Assembly (NCBI RefSeq): GCF_003057745.1
Contig: NZ_QBJD02000014.1
Location: forward strand, 62,001-126,000
DNA from: Enterobacter sp. RIT418
Lineage (GTDB): Bacteria > Pseudomonadota > Gammaproteobacteria > Enterobacterales > Enterobacteriaceae
Length of the DNA: 64,000 bases
Reading direction: 5' to 3'
Part shown: positions 37,061-45,523 of the stretch, in pieces
Position numbering within the stretch: position 1 is the stretch's first letter
Layout of the letters: each line of letters starts with the position of its first letter
Notes under the pieces: model-generated
Seen by the model: the letters and a program-made list of their open reading frames with translations, nothing else
Databases searched by the model: none
What the model was told of the DNA's origin: nothing
Translations under genes and position numbers: made by a program

Positions 37061-38063
37061 GGGCAGCACCGCGACGGGGCGCAGCCGGCTGGAGCAGGCC
37101 GCCATTTTGTTGCTCAGCGTGGGCGAAGAGGCTGCGGCTAAGGTGATGCAGAAGATGAACCGCGACGAGGTGATCCTGCTGAGCGACACCATGGCGCGTC
37201 TGCACGGCGTGAAGGTCGACCAGGCTCGCCACGCCATGAACAATTTTTTTGACGATTACCGCGAGCAGAGCGGCATCAACGGCGCGTCGCGCAGCTACCT
37301 GCGCGGCATTCTTGAGAAGGCGCTGGGCGGTGAAATTGCCGGCAGCGTGATCAACGGTATCTACGGCGATGAAATCCGCCACCGCATGGCGCGGCTGCAG
37401 TGGGTTGATATCCCGCAGCTTGCGGCGCTAATTGAGCAAGAGCACCTGCAGCTGCAGGCGGTGTTCCTCGCGTTTCTGCCGCCGGACGTGGCGGCGGGGG
37501 TGCTCAGCGCCCTGCCGCAGGAGCGGCAGGATGAAATCGTCTGGCGCATCGCCCGGCTGGACGACGTCAACCGCGACGTCATCAACGAGCTGGACCGCCT
37601 GATCGAGCGCGGCGTGTCGGTACTGTCCGAGCACGGTTCAAAAGTGGTCGGCATCAAGCACGCGGCCAACATTGTTAACCGCATTTCGAGTAACCAGCAG
37701 CAGCTGCTCAACCAGCTCCGCGAGCGCGATGCCGAGGTGGTGGACGAGCTGGAAGAGGAGATGTACGAGTTCTTCATCCTCAGCCGCCAGACCCCGGCGA
37801 CCCTGCAGCGCCTGATGGAAGAGATTTCTATCGAAGAGTGGGCGATTGCGCTCAAGGGCACCGAGCCGGTGCTGCGTCAGGCCATTTTCAACGTCATGCC
37901 GAAGCGTCAGGTGACGTTGCTGCAATCCACCACCACCCGCCTGGGGCCGGTGCCGGTGAGCCGCATCGAGCATGTACGTAAAGAGATCATGGCGACGGTG
38001 CGCCAGCTGGCGGAAGAGGGCGAGATTCAGGTTCAGCTGTTCACCGAGCAAACCATGGAGTAA
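37029..38063 (+). CDS. fliG: LfiG/FliG, rotor torque protein
   Basis: 344 residues with the three FliG domains. The C-terminal torque region has charged residues (DDVNRDVINELD; ISIEEWAIALKGTEPVLRQAIFNVMPKRQ in the middle-to-end region). The N-terminal region LEQAAILLLSVGEEAAAKVMQKM binds FliF. It overlaps the fliF end by 32 nt. Confidence 0.95.
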   Translation: MSELITSSSSKGSTATGRSRLEQAAILLLSVGEEAAAKVMQKMNRDEVILLSDTMARLHGVKVDQARHAMNNFFDDYREQSGINGASRSYLRGILEKALGGEIAGSVINGIYGDEIRHRMARLQWVDIPQLAALIEQEHLQLQAVFLAFLPPDVAAGVLSALPQERQDEIVWRIARLDDVNRDVINELDRLIERGVSVLSEHGSKVVGIKHAANIVNRISSNQQQLLNQLRERDAEVVDELEEEMYEFFILSRQTPATLQRLMEEISIEEWAIALKGTEPVLRQAIFNVMPKRQVTLLQSTTTRLGPVPVSRIEHVRKEIMATVRQLAEEGEIQVQLFTEQTME

Positions 38064-38066
38064 CCC

Positions 38067-38813
38067 ATGTACAAAAAACAGAGCTTACCGCTGAGCGCCC
38101 TGACCCCCAGCCGCCAGGCGGTGGTAAAACCGCGCCTGCATAAATTCCCGCCGCTGCGCAAGCGTCGCCCGGTGCAAAACCTCATCGACGACGCGCGCCA
38201 GGCGCTGGACGATGCCGCGCTGCAGTCGCAGCTGCAGCAGGGCTTTCAGGAAGGGCTGAACCGCGGCTTTGCCCAGGGCATGGAAGAGGGCAAAGAAGAG
38301 GGTTATCAGGAAGGGCTGCGGCTGGGGTTTGAAGAGGGCGTGCGCAAGGGCCGCTCCGAGGGCAAAACCCAGGCGCGCCAGCAGTTTCTTGAGGCCGCGC
38401 ACCCCCTGGACAGCATCATCGCGTCGATGGAAACGTTCATGGCCAACTATGAACAGCGCCGCCGCGAAGAGCTTTTGCAGCTGGTGGAAAAAGTGACCCG
38501 TCAGGTGATCCGCTGCGAGCTGACGCTCCATCCCACGCAAATCCTCACCCTGGTGGAAGAGGCGCTGGCCGCGCTGCCGCAGCAGCCGGAGCAGGTGAAA
38601 GTCATGCTGAACAGCGAGGAACACCGCCGCATCAGCGAGGCCGAACCGGAGAAAGTGGCGCACTGGGGGTTGACCGCCGACCCGGACCTGGCGCCGGGCG
38701 AGTGCCGGGTGATCACCAATACCACCGAAATGGACGTGGGCTGCCAGCACCGCCTCGACCAGTGCATGGACGCCCTGAAGGCGAACCTGCTGCCGGAATC
38801 GCACGATGAGTGA
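38067..38813 (+). CDS. fliH: LfiH/FliH, export ATPase regulator
   Basis: 248 residues. The central glycine-repeat helix of FliH is clear (FQEGLNRGFAQGMEEGKEEG, with G/E every fourth residue). The C-terminal domain is like the V/A-ATPase E subunit (LLQLVEKVTRQVIRCELTLHPTQILTLVEEAL). It overlaps fliI by eight bases. Confidence 0.93.
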   Translation: MYKKQSLPLSALTPSRQAVVKPRLHKFPPLRKRRPVQNLIDDARQALDDAALQSQLQQGFQEGLNRGFAQGMEEGKEEGYQEGLRLGFEEGVRKGRSEGKTQARQQFLEAAHPLDSIIASMETFMANYEQRRREELLQLVEKVTRQVIRCELTLHPTQILTLVEEALAALPQQPEQVKVMLNSEEHRRISEAEPEKVAHWGLTADPDLAPGECRVITNTTEMDVGCQHRLDQCMDALKANLLPESHDE

Positions 38814-40125
38814 TCACGACTTCGAGCAGGTTTTACGCTCGCTGGAGAACATCAACCTCGCCCGCGTGGCCGGAAGGCTGGTGCGCGTGGCGGGTATTTT
38901 GCTGGAGTGCGTCGGCTGCCGCCTCGCCGTGGGCCAGCTGTGCCAGGTTGAAGGTGCGGACGGCGAGCTGATTGAGGCGCAGGTCGTCGGCTTTGATCGC
39001 GAAGTGACCTTCCTGATGCCCTTCAAACAGCCTGCCGGACTGATGGCGGGCGCGCGCGTTTATCCCATGGACAAACAGCACGGCGTGCTGATTGGCGACC
39101 AGTGGCTGGGCCGCGTGGTCAACGGCCTCGGCGAGCCGATTGATGATAAAGGCAAGCTGACCGGCGACACCGTGCTGCCGCAGCAGCTGCCGCAGGTGCA
39201 TCCGCTAAGGCGCCAGCCGGTTGATGCGCCGCTCGACGTGGGCGTGCGGGCGATTAACGGCCTGCTGACCATCGGCAAAGGCCAGCGCGTCGGGCTGATG
39301 GCGGGCAGCGGCGTGGGGAAAAGCGTGCTGCTCGGCATGATCACCCGCTACACCCAGGCGGAGGTGGTGGTCGTGGGGCTGATCGGCGAGCGCGGGCGCG
39401 AGGTAAAAGAGTTTATTGAACACTCGCTGGGCGAAGCGGGGCGGCGCAAGTCGGTGATTGTCGCCGCGCCGGCGGACGAGTCGCCGCTGATGCGCATCAA
39501 GGCCACCGAGCTGTGCCATACCATCGCCAGCTACTACCGCGATAAAGGCAAAGACGTGCTGCTGCTGGTGGATTCCCTGACGCGCTACGCCATGGCGCAG
39601 CGCGAAATCGCCCTCTCGCTGGGCGAACCTCCTGCCACCAAAGGCTATCCGCCGTCGGCGTTTGGCCTGATCCCGAAGCTGGTGGAGAGCGCGGGCAACA
39701 GCGAAAGCTACGGCTCGATGACCGCCATTTATACGGTGCTGGCGGAGGGTGACGATCAGCAGGACCCGATCGTCGACTGCACGCGCGCCGTGCTCGATGG
39801 CCACATCGTGCTGTCGCGCCACCTGGCGGAGGCCGGGCACTATCCGGCAATCGATATTGGCCAGTCCATCAGCCGCTGCATGAGCCAGGTGACGCAGCAG
39901 GCGCATCAGCGCGCCGCGCGCACGCTAAAGCAGCTTTACGCTGAATATCAAAGCATTAAGCCGCTGATTCCGCTCGGCGGCTACGTGGCGGGGGCCGACC
40001 CGCTGGCCGACAAAGCGGTCAACCTCGCCCCGGCCATTACCCATTTTCTGCAGCAGGAGGTTCAGGATGCCGCACCGCTGGAGAAAACCATTGCCGACCT
40101 GAACGCGCTGGCGCAGGCAGGATAA
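38806..40125 (+). CDS. fliI: LfiI/FliI, flagellar export ATPase
   Basis: 439-residue F1-beta-like ATPase. Walker A is GSGVGKS at 167-173, Walker B is DVLLLVDSLTRYAMAQREI, and the family signature PPATKGYPPSAFGLIPKLVE follows. The protein powers substrate unloading at the export gate with FliH and FliJ. Confidence 0.97.
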   Translation: MSDHDFEQVLRSLENINLARVAGRLVRVAGILLECVGCRLAVGQLCQVEGADGELIEAQVVGFDREVTFLMPFKQPAGLMAGARVYPMDKQHGVLIGDQWLGRVVNGLGEPIDDKGKLTGDTVLPQQLPQVHPLRRQPVDAPLDVGVRAINGLLTIGKGQRVGLMAGSGVGKSVLLGMITRYTQAEVVVVGLIGERGREVKEFIEHSLGEAGRRKSVIVAAPADESPLMRIKATELCHTIASYYRDKGKDVLLLVDSLTRYAMAQREIALSLGEPPATKGYPPSAFGLIPKLVESAGNSESYGSMTAIYTVLAEGDDQQDPIVDCTRAVLDGHIVLSRHLAEAGHYPAIDIGQSISRCMSQVTQQAHQRAARTLKQLYAEYQSIKPLIPLGGYVAGADPLADKAVNLAPAITHFLQQEVQDAAPLEKTIADLNALAQAG

Positions 40126-40131
40126 TTTCCG

Positions 40132-40575
40132 ATGAGCAAACTGATTAACACGCTTGAACAGCTGCACCTGCTGCGTAACCGCGCGGTGCAGGATCTCAGC
40201 GCCCGGCTGGCCACGCAGCAGCAGCTGTGCCAGCGGCTGGAAAAGAACATTCACGCCCTGTCGAACCTGGCCAACAACACCGTGCAGGAGCTGCAGGGCG
40301 GCGCGACCATGCTCTGCAACCAGTCCGTCTACAAGCGCCACATTCAGCGCGTGATCGACTGGCAAAAGCAGGAGCAGGCGCTGGCGAACGTGGAGGCGCA
40401 GAAGCTGCAGGGCAACCTGCTGGCGGAGTCCCGCCGGGAGAAAAGCCTGGAGCTGGTGCTGGCCTCGCGCCGGGAAGCCCAGCGCCTTGAGCAGGAGCGA
40501 CGCGATCAAAAAACCACCGACGCGGTATCGGCACAGTGCTGGCTGCGTCAACAACAGGCACAGCGACAGCGATAG
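40132..40575 (+). CDS. fliJ: LfiJ/FliJ, export chaperone-escort protein
   Basis: 147 residues, nearly all coiled-coil (HLLRNRAVQDLSARLATQQQ; EQALANVEAQKLQGNLLAES), as in FliJ. It follows fliI after six bases. Its stop lies one base before the start of the glycosyltransferase gene. Confidence 0.9.
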   Translation: MSKLINTLEQLHLLRNRAVQDLSARLATQQQLCQRLEKNIHALSNLANNTVQELQGGATMLCNQSVYKRHIQRVIDWQKQEQALANVEAQKLQGNLLAESRREKSLELVLASRREAQRLEQERRDQKTTDAVSAQCWLRQQQAQRQR

Positions 40576-40576
40576 T

Positions 40577-41962
40577 ATGAGCAATCTGATGCAGACGCTG
40601 CTAAAACGCCAGCAGCAGAAAAAAACCTACGGCACCCCGTTCGTGAGCGTGGTTTGCCCCACCTGGAACCGCCGGGCGTTTTTGCCCTATCTGCTCTACA
40701 TCTTCCAGTATCAGGACTACCCGGCCGACAGGCGCGAGCTGATTATTCTGGATGACTCGGCGCAGAGCAACGAAGACCTGATCGCCATGATGGTGGACCC
40801 TGCGGTGTGCACCGTGCGCTACGTTCACAGCCCGGAGCGGCTCGATCTGGGTAAAAAGCGCAACATGCTTAACGAGATGGCGAAGGGCGAGTACATCATC
40901 TGCTTCGACGATGACGACTACTATCCGCCGAACAAAATCAGCATGCAGGTGGCGGCGATGCAGCGCAACAACGCGCTGTTTTCCGGCAGCGATACCATCT
41001 ACATCTGGTACAGCCACCTTGACAAAATTTACCGCACCCACGCGTTTGGGGAGCGCCACGCGCTGAACGGCACGTTTGGCTATCACCGCAACTTCCTGAA
41101 AAACCACCACTATGATGACACCGCCACGCTGGCGGAAGAGCAGGCGTTTCTCAACAACTTCACCGCGCCGGTGCAGCAGATCGATCCGCGGGAGGCCATT
41201 CTGTGCATCTCGCACAGCGCCAATACCTACGACAAAGATTTTGTGCTCGGCTCCTGCACGCCCGTTGATCTGACGCTGGAGGATTTTGTCACCGACCGCA
41301 ACCTGCTGAGCCACTACCGCCGCCTAAGCTCCGCGCCGCTCAGCGCCGCCGTGGACTGGCAGGCGTTTGGCAAGGTGGCGGTGATCTACGATCCCGAACG
41401 GCCAGAGATGCTGGAAGCCCAGCGGCAGAGCCTCGCTTCGCTGGGGTTAGGCGACGCGCAGCTGGTGCCCTTTGCCCGCACTCCTGACCACGGCGAGCTG
41501 GAGACGCACTGTGCGGTGCTGGAACAGGCGCAGCGCGAGCAATGGCACAGCGTGGTGCTGATTGATGCGGCGGTGAAATACGTGCGCAAAGAGCACTCCC
41601 TCAAAACGGTGAACCGCCTGCTTGAGCGCCTGCCCCACATCGACTGGCAGGCGGTGGTGCTCGGCGGGCGTTACGACAACATCTCCGCGCTGAAGGCCCT
41701 GCCCGGCGTGGCGCGCGTGCTGAAGGGCGGCTGCGGATGCGCCTATGCGGTGAAGGGCGACTATATCCCCACGCTGCTTGACGTTTATCGGCAGGCACAT
41801 CAGCAGGGGGCGGGCCTGGACGCCTGCTGGCCGCTGCTGATGCAGGCCCACTGCTGGCTGGGTCTCCAGCCCAGCTTCGCTTTTTTACCCGAGATAAAAG
41901 ATCCCGCAAGCGGCGACGTTATCGACTGTACCCACTGGTTTTTTCGCAAAAACTTTCAATGA
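40577..41962 (+). CDS. Two-domain glycosyltransferase (GT2 plus GT25-like), Flag-2 cargo
   Basis: 461 residues. I chose the ATG at 40577 directly after the fliJ stop; the extension upstream overlaps fliJ. The N-terminal domain (about 22-250) is GT2: FVSVVCPTWNRRAFLPYLL, LIILDDS and the metal-binding run CFDDDDYY (Asp111-114). The C-terminal domain (about 265-460) resembles GT25 in layout (VVLIDAAVKYVRK where ILEDD is usual, VVLGGRYDN, then GCGCAYAVKGDYIPTLLDV) but lacks the acidic ED pair, so it may not be catalytic. It is cotranscribed with the basal-body genes and is followed by a FliB-like gene. Flagellin glycosylation is the likely role; the sugar is unknown. Confidence 0.8.
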   Translation: MSNLMQTLLKRQQQKKTYGTPFVSVVCPTWNRRAFLPYLLYIFQYQDYPADRRELIILDDSAQSNEDLIAMMVDPAVCTVRYVHSPERLDLGKKRNMLNEMAKGEYIICFDDDDYYPPNKISMQVAAMQRNNALFSGSDTIYIWYSHLDKIYRTHAFGERHALNGTFGYHRNFLKNHHYDDTATLAEEQAFLNNFTAPVQQIDPREAILCISHSANTYDKDFVLGSCTPVDLTLEDFVTDRNLLSHYRRLSSAPLSAAVDWQAFGKVAVIYDPERPEMLEAQRQSLASLGLGDAQLVPFARTPDHGELETHCAVLEQAQREQWHSVVLIDAAVKYVRKEHSLKTVNRLLERLPHIDWQAVVLGGRYDNISALKALPGVARVLKGGCGCAYAVKGDYIPTLLDVYRQAHQQGAGLDACWPLLMQAHCWLGLQPSFAFLPEIKDPASGDVIDCTHWFFRKNFQ

Positions 41963-41997
41963 GTATCGCCGCCACTGCCGCGGCTGGAGCAGCATGT

Positions 41998-42933
41998 ATG
42001 GAACTGATAGAACACTACCAACCTGAATACGTGATTCGGTTTAACGCGCGGCAGGAGGCATGTAGCTGTCCGGCCTGCCAGGCCGCGTCAGGCGAGTGGC
42101 CGAAGACGCGCATCACGCTGGGCAACCAGCAGCGCGAGAGCCTTAACGCGGCCTGTGAAAGCGCCGCGCGTGAAATCCTCCTCAACCCGGACGCGTTTAT
42201 GCTGCATGCCGGCGAGATCGAATCCGACGGCCACGAGCAGAACCCCTGGGACGAAGCCTTAAACCAGCAGTGTATCAATATGGCCGTGCATCCGGCGCTC
42301 GCGCTGGAGAGCAGCCTGTACGCCATCGGCGTGCTGCTCAGCAAAGCGCAGCGCTACGTGGAGGAGAACCAGCGCGATCCGCAGAACCTGAACGACATGG
42401 GCGAGCAGCTGGCGCAGCTGGCGGAGGCGGGCGTGTTGAGCGAGCAGCTCGCCCTGCTGCCGCCGATTGAGGTCAACCGCGTCGAGGCGCTGGGCGAGAT
42501 GGGCGCGATGCGCCTGAACCTGAATCTTCCACCGATGCAGAAGATGATGTTCATGCTGAAGCTCAGCGAGCTGGCGGTAATGGAACCGGCTCGTCTGCAG
42601 GAGCGCCTGCGCGAGCTGGAGCAAAAGCCACTTCCTCTGCTGGAGGAGAAGCCCTGGATCCTGCGTAACGCGCTGATTTATCGTCTGTACGGAGAGGGAG
42701 TACCGGGGAACAGCGCCGACAACTACGGTGAAGCCCTGATGTCGCTTACCCGTCAGTTTTTCCAGTTGAAAATGCTGAGCGCGATGTGGCTGGAGGATAA
42801 TCAGTCGCTAACGGAGGAGGTGTTTATCGTCCTGTTTAGCGCGTGGAGCAGTTGGCAAGCTCAGCAGCCACAGGCGGAAGACGCGAAACATACGGCAGAT
42901 TACGTGCTGCTGCACGGGCTATCGTTGATTTAA
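41998..42933 (+). CDS. FliB-like (flagellin lysine-N-methylase family) protein, divergent
   Basis: 311 residues. The second half fits the FliB pattern well: a helix near ESSLYAIGVLLSKAQ and, towards the end, EKPWILRNALIYRLYGEGVP...ALMSLTRQFFQLKMLSAMWLED followed by LTEEVFIVLFSAW, like the family's NYL..NLF segment and terminal helices. The N-terminus PEYVIRFNARQEACSCPACQ keeps the PxYVxxF start, but its cysteine cluster (Cys22, 24, 27) is spaced differently from FliB. I chose the start at 41998, with GGAG eight bases upstream; an ATGA overlap with the preceding gene at 41959 is the alternative. It may methylate flagellin lysines or be a repurposed relative. Confidence 0.65.
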   Translation: MELIEHYQPEYVIRFNARQEACSCPACQAASGEWPKTRITLGNQQRESLNAACESAAREILLNPDAFMLHAGEIESDGHEQNPWDEALNQQCINMAVHPALALESSLYAIGVLLSKAQRYVEENQRDPQNLNDMGEQLAQLAEAGVLSEQLALLPPIEVNRVEALGEMGAMRLNLNLPPMQKMMFMLKLSELAVMEPARLQERLRELEQKPLPLLEEKPWILRNALIYRLYGEGVPGNSADNYGEALMSLTRQFFQLKMLSAMWLEDNQSLTEEVFIVLFSAWSSWQAQQPQAEDAKHTADYVLLHGLSLI

Positions 42934-42960
42934 AAAAAGGCGGCGTTTGCCGCCTTTTTT
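42931..42960. terminator. Bidirectional terminator after the FliB-like gene
   Basis: An A-run, GGCGGC, GTTT loop, GCCGCC and TTTTTT. It lies between the plus-strand fliE-J/cargo operon and the convergent minus-strand cargo genes. Confidence 0.92.
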
Positions 42961-42977
42961 GGCACCGTGCTCGCGCA

Positions 42978-45059
42978 TCAGAATGAAGGCGTATTCATTA
43001 TAAAATCATCAGAATTGATAAATTCTTCAATATGAGCCCACCAGTCAGCATCGGAGAAATGGCTTAAACAGGCGTATTTTTTGCCGTTTGGGCACCACTC
43101 TGCAAACTGTTGCCCGTTTGGGAGGGCCCATTTTTTATGCAGCGTTTGCTTAAAGAACTTTTCATTCATAATCAGATGTCCGCACTGGCCATACTGGCAG
43201 CCCACATTTATACCCTGCGCATTCCAGCCTAAAACAGTATGCCTGTAGGGCAGACGGTACTGTGAGGGGATAATCGAATAGAGGGCGGATATTGCAATAT
43301 CCGTATAGCCAGCGAGTGCGACCGGGCCTGAATCACAGGCAACCAGAAGCTGACAAAGGCTCATCAGGTAAATGGTTTGGGTAATGGAAAAGGCGTTGAT
43401 CGCATTGAATGTGCCCGGTATTTCAAGGGGCATCGTTTTCCTGCTTTGATACTTGTTTTTATCGCTTCCAATAAATATAACCTGCCATCCAGCAGAGACA
43501 AAACGTTCCGCCAGCTTTTGCCAATGCTGCTTTGTCCATGTTCTGTTTGGTGCGCCAAGATTAGGATGTAGCAGAGCAACCTTGCCGCTGGTGATATGGT
43601 TATCGCGCATGAATTTTTCGACAGGCGCTTTATCAATGGCGTCAAAATCAAGTAACGCGCCTTTATCGGTATCCAGCGCGTCGCGGGTGACCTCACTGAT
43701 AAATGCATCAGTCATATGGCACGCTGCGACAATTTGTTGCCATCTTTCGAAGAAATGCAGCAGCGAGAACCGGTTAGCCACTTCGATTTCAAAGTATTGC
43801 TCCGGCGTTAAGGCATGGATATCCCAATGCTCCACCCCAGAAGGGCTGTTGTCTATTAAATCGCGATAAAGTTTGTGAGTGACAAAAACAAATTTATCCT
43901 CAGGGAAGCGTTTTCTTAGCGCGTTTATAGCCCCCAGGCCATACACAATATCCCCCATCGATGCCGATGAATAAAATATCCTTTTGGCATTCCCTTCACG
44001 ATGCCATCTTTCGATTTCATGCGTAAAGTGAATGTTTTCGTGCGGCAGATTGAACGTTGTGGTTAACGCCTCTTCTGGAATGGGTAATTCATCTTCTTCC
44101 TTCGTGGAGATGAGATGGCGTTCGCCTGGGTTATCCAGCACTGACAGATCGTCATCAAGCGTTGAGATAATATTTTTAGGATGAATGCCTAGCCATTGCA
44201 GGGCTGAAGGTGACAGACAGGTGGGAAGTTGATGAAAATAGTCACAGGCTGGCTGTAAAAGCGCGGCGTCATTATCCTGGTGCGATAATAAAAACAGGGA
44301 ACTTTCGCCGCGTCGATTGCGAATTTTGAGTAGCAGCTCGTGAAGGGCTTTTCTATGAACCTCTGCCGTCATCGGGTGACGCGGCGCTATGCGCGAACAA
44401 TAGTACACATTCTCCTGCGCGAACATCTCTTTTACCGTAGCGAACATCGTTTCGGGGATGCGGAAAATCGCCAGAAAACGCCGTTTCTGCTCATCTGAAA
44501 GCGCAGGGATAGTTTTTATCGGCAAATCCCGGGCAGCTGGGTCGCGTTTCTTGATGTAGTAAGCCGCGTCAAGAAAGTGATGCCATAAATAGCCGCAGCG
44601 CATTAATTCTGCGCTATTTCCCGTGAACCCCTTATTGCCGATAACCGCTTCACTCAGTTTCTTTCGCAGCGCGGTGTTGCTATCGGATGCAGCTCTTAAT
44701 GCGTAGTCTCTGATGCTTGTTTCGTAAATGTGGGGTTTAATGATATGAATGTTGCGTTTGAAGAAGGTTGAAAAAATTACCAGGGCAAGACTGGCCGTGC
44801 TCGCCTCGACATGGACTTCAAGGGTTTCAACGTCATGATGGTTAAGCGTATTGGCTAAAGAGATCAGCGTATCGTTAAGATCGCCATCCTTATAGGATAT
44901 CTCGGAAATGCGGCAGGAGGGAATAGCTTGCGTATTAATATTTTTATGTTTTAAAACAAAAATACTTTCCCACTCTTCTGCGTCAGCTGAGTGAAGGCAG
45001 TTTGCAACCTGATGGCAAAAGTTAGACTGCGTGGTTTCGATAAAAATTCTAATTTTCAC
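42978..45059 (-). CDS. Large GT9-like (heptosyltransferase family) protein, Flag-2 cargo
   Basis: 693 residues. The C-terminal half (about 350-690) follows the ADP-heptose/GT9 plan: RIFYSSASMGDIVYGLGAINALRKRFPEDKFVFVTH, KVALLHPNLGAPNRTWTKQHWQKLAERF, QVIFIGSDKNKY and the donor-site loop CQLLVACDSGPVALAGY. Near the end lie four cysteines (621, 626, 656, 664), reminiscent of the iron-finger cysteines of TibC/Aah autotransporter heptosyltransferases that glycosylate protein directly. The N-terminal 330 residues I do not recognise. More AT-rich than the flagellar genes, suggesting separate acquisition. Last gene of the TagB-TagD-GT9 run; likely role is flagellin or glycan modification. Confidence 0.7.
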   Translation of the reverse strand: MKIRIFIETTQSNFCHQVANCLHSADAEEWESIFVLKHKNINTQAIPSCRISEISYKDGDLNDTLISLANTLNHHDVETLEVHVEASTASLALVIFSTFFKRNIHIIKPHIYETSIRDYALRAASDSNTALRKKLSEAVIGNKGFTGNSAELMRCGYLWHHFLDAAYYIKKRDPAARDLPIKTIPALSDEQKRRFLAIFRIPETMFATVKEMFAQENVYYCSRIAPRHPMTAEVHRKALHELLLKIRNRRGESSLFLLSHQDNDAALLQPACDYFHQLPTCLSPSALQWLGIHPKNIISTLDDDLSVLDNPGERHLISTKEEDELPIPEEALTTTFNLPHENIHFTHEIERWHREGNAKRIFYSSASMGDIVYGLGAINALRKRFPEDKFVFVTHKLYRDLIDNSPSGVEHWDIHALTPEQYFEIEVANRFSLLHFFERWQQIVAACHMTDAFISEVTRDALDTDKGALLDFDAIDKAPVEKFMRDNHITSGKVALLHPNLGAPNRTWTKQHWQKLAERFVSAGWQVIFIGSDKNKYQSRKTMPLEIPGTFNAINAFSITQTIYLMSLCQLLVACDSGPVALAGYTDIAISALYSIIPSQYRLPYRHTVLGWNAQGINVGCQYGQCGHLIMNEKFFKQTLHKKWALPNGQQFAEWCPNGKKYACLSHFSDADWWAHIEEFINSDDFIMNTPSF

Positions 45060-45118
45060 GACGTATTATCTTCAGCTTATTCTGTCTATAAATACTTTTA
45101 GAACGGTAAGGCAGGCCA

Positions 45119-45511
45119 TTACTGTTGCTTAATCGTTTCGATGATCGACGTGGTGGAGATCGTTGGCGTTCGTGAGAGATAGACCACCTCACACAGTGAT
45201 GAGAGATGATCAAATTTTCCTTTCCAGTCATCGCCCATCACCAGCGTTTGCGCATTGAACTGCCTGATATATTGCGCCTTTAACTCAAGCGATTCCTCCA
45301 GAAATACGTCATCAACACACTTCAATTCCTGGATAATGCGCATTCGCTCCTGCTGCTGATAGACCGGGAGTCGAGCCTTTTTATGCAAATTCAGTTGATC
45401 CGAGGATATACCGACAATAAGCCTATCCCCCAATGCTTTTGCTCGCTGTAAAATATTGAGATGACCAATATGGAAAACATCAAACGTGCCAAATGTGATA
45501 ATTGTTTTCAT
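45119..45511 (-). CDS. TagD-like glycerol-3-phosphate cytidylyltransferase
   Basis: 130 residues, the length of Bacillus TagD (129). It makes CDP-glycerol from CTP and glycerol 3-phosphate. The nucleotide-binding HIGH motif is His14-His17 (FGTFDVFHIGHLNILQRAK). Other TagD signatures are VGISSDQLN, MGDDWKGKFDHL and the terminal RTPTISTTSI. It is followed by the GT9-like gene and preceded by the glycerophosphotransferase gene, which would use its product. CDP-glycerol enzymes are unusual in a Gram-negative flagellar locus. Confidence 0.88.
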   Translation of the reverse strand: MKTIITFGTFDVFHIGHLNILQRAKALGDRLIVGISSDQLNLHKKARLPVYQQQERMRIIQELKCVDDVFLEESLELKAQYIRQFNAQTLVMGDDWKGKFDHLSSLCEVVYLSRTPTISTTSIIETIKQQ

Positions 45512-45523
45512 TCATGTTTTCCG

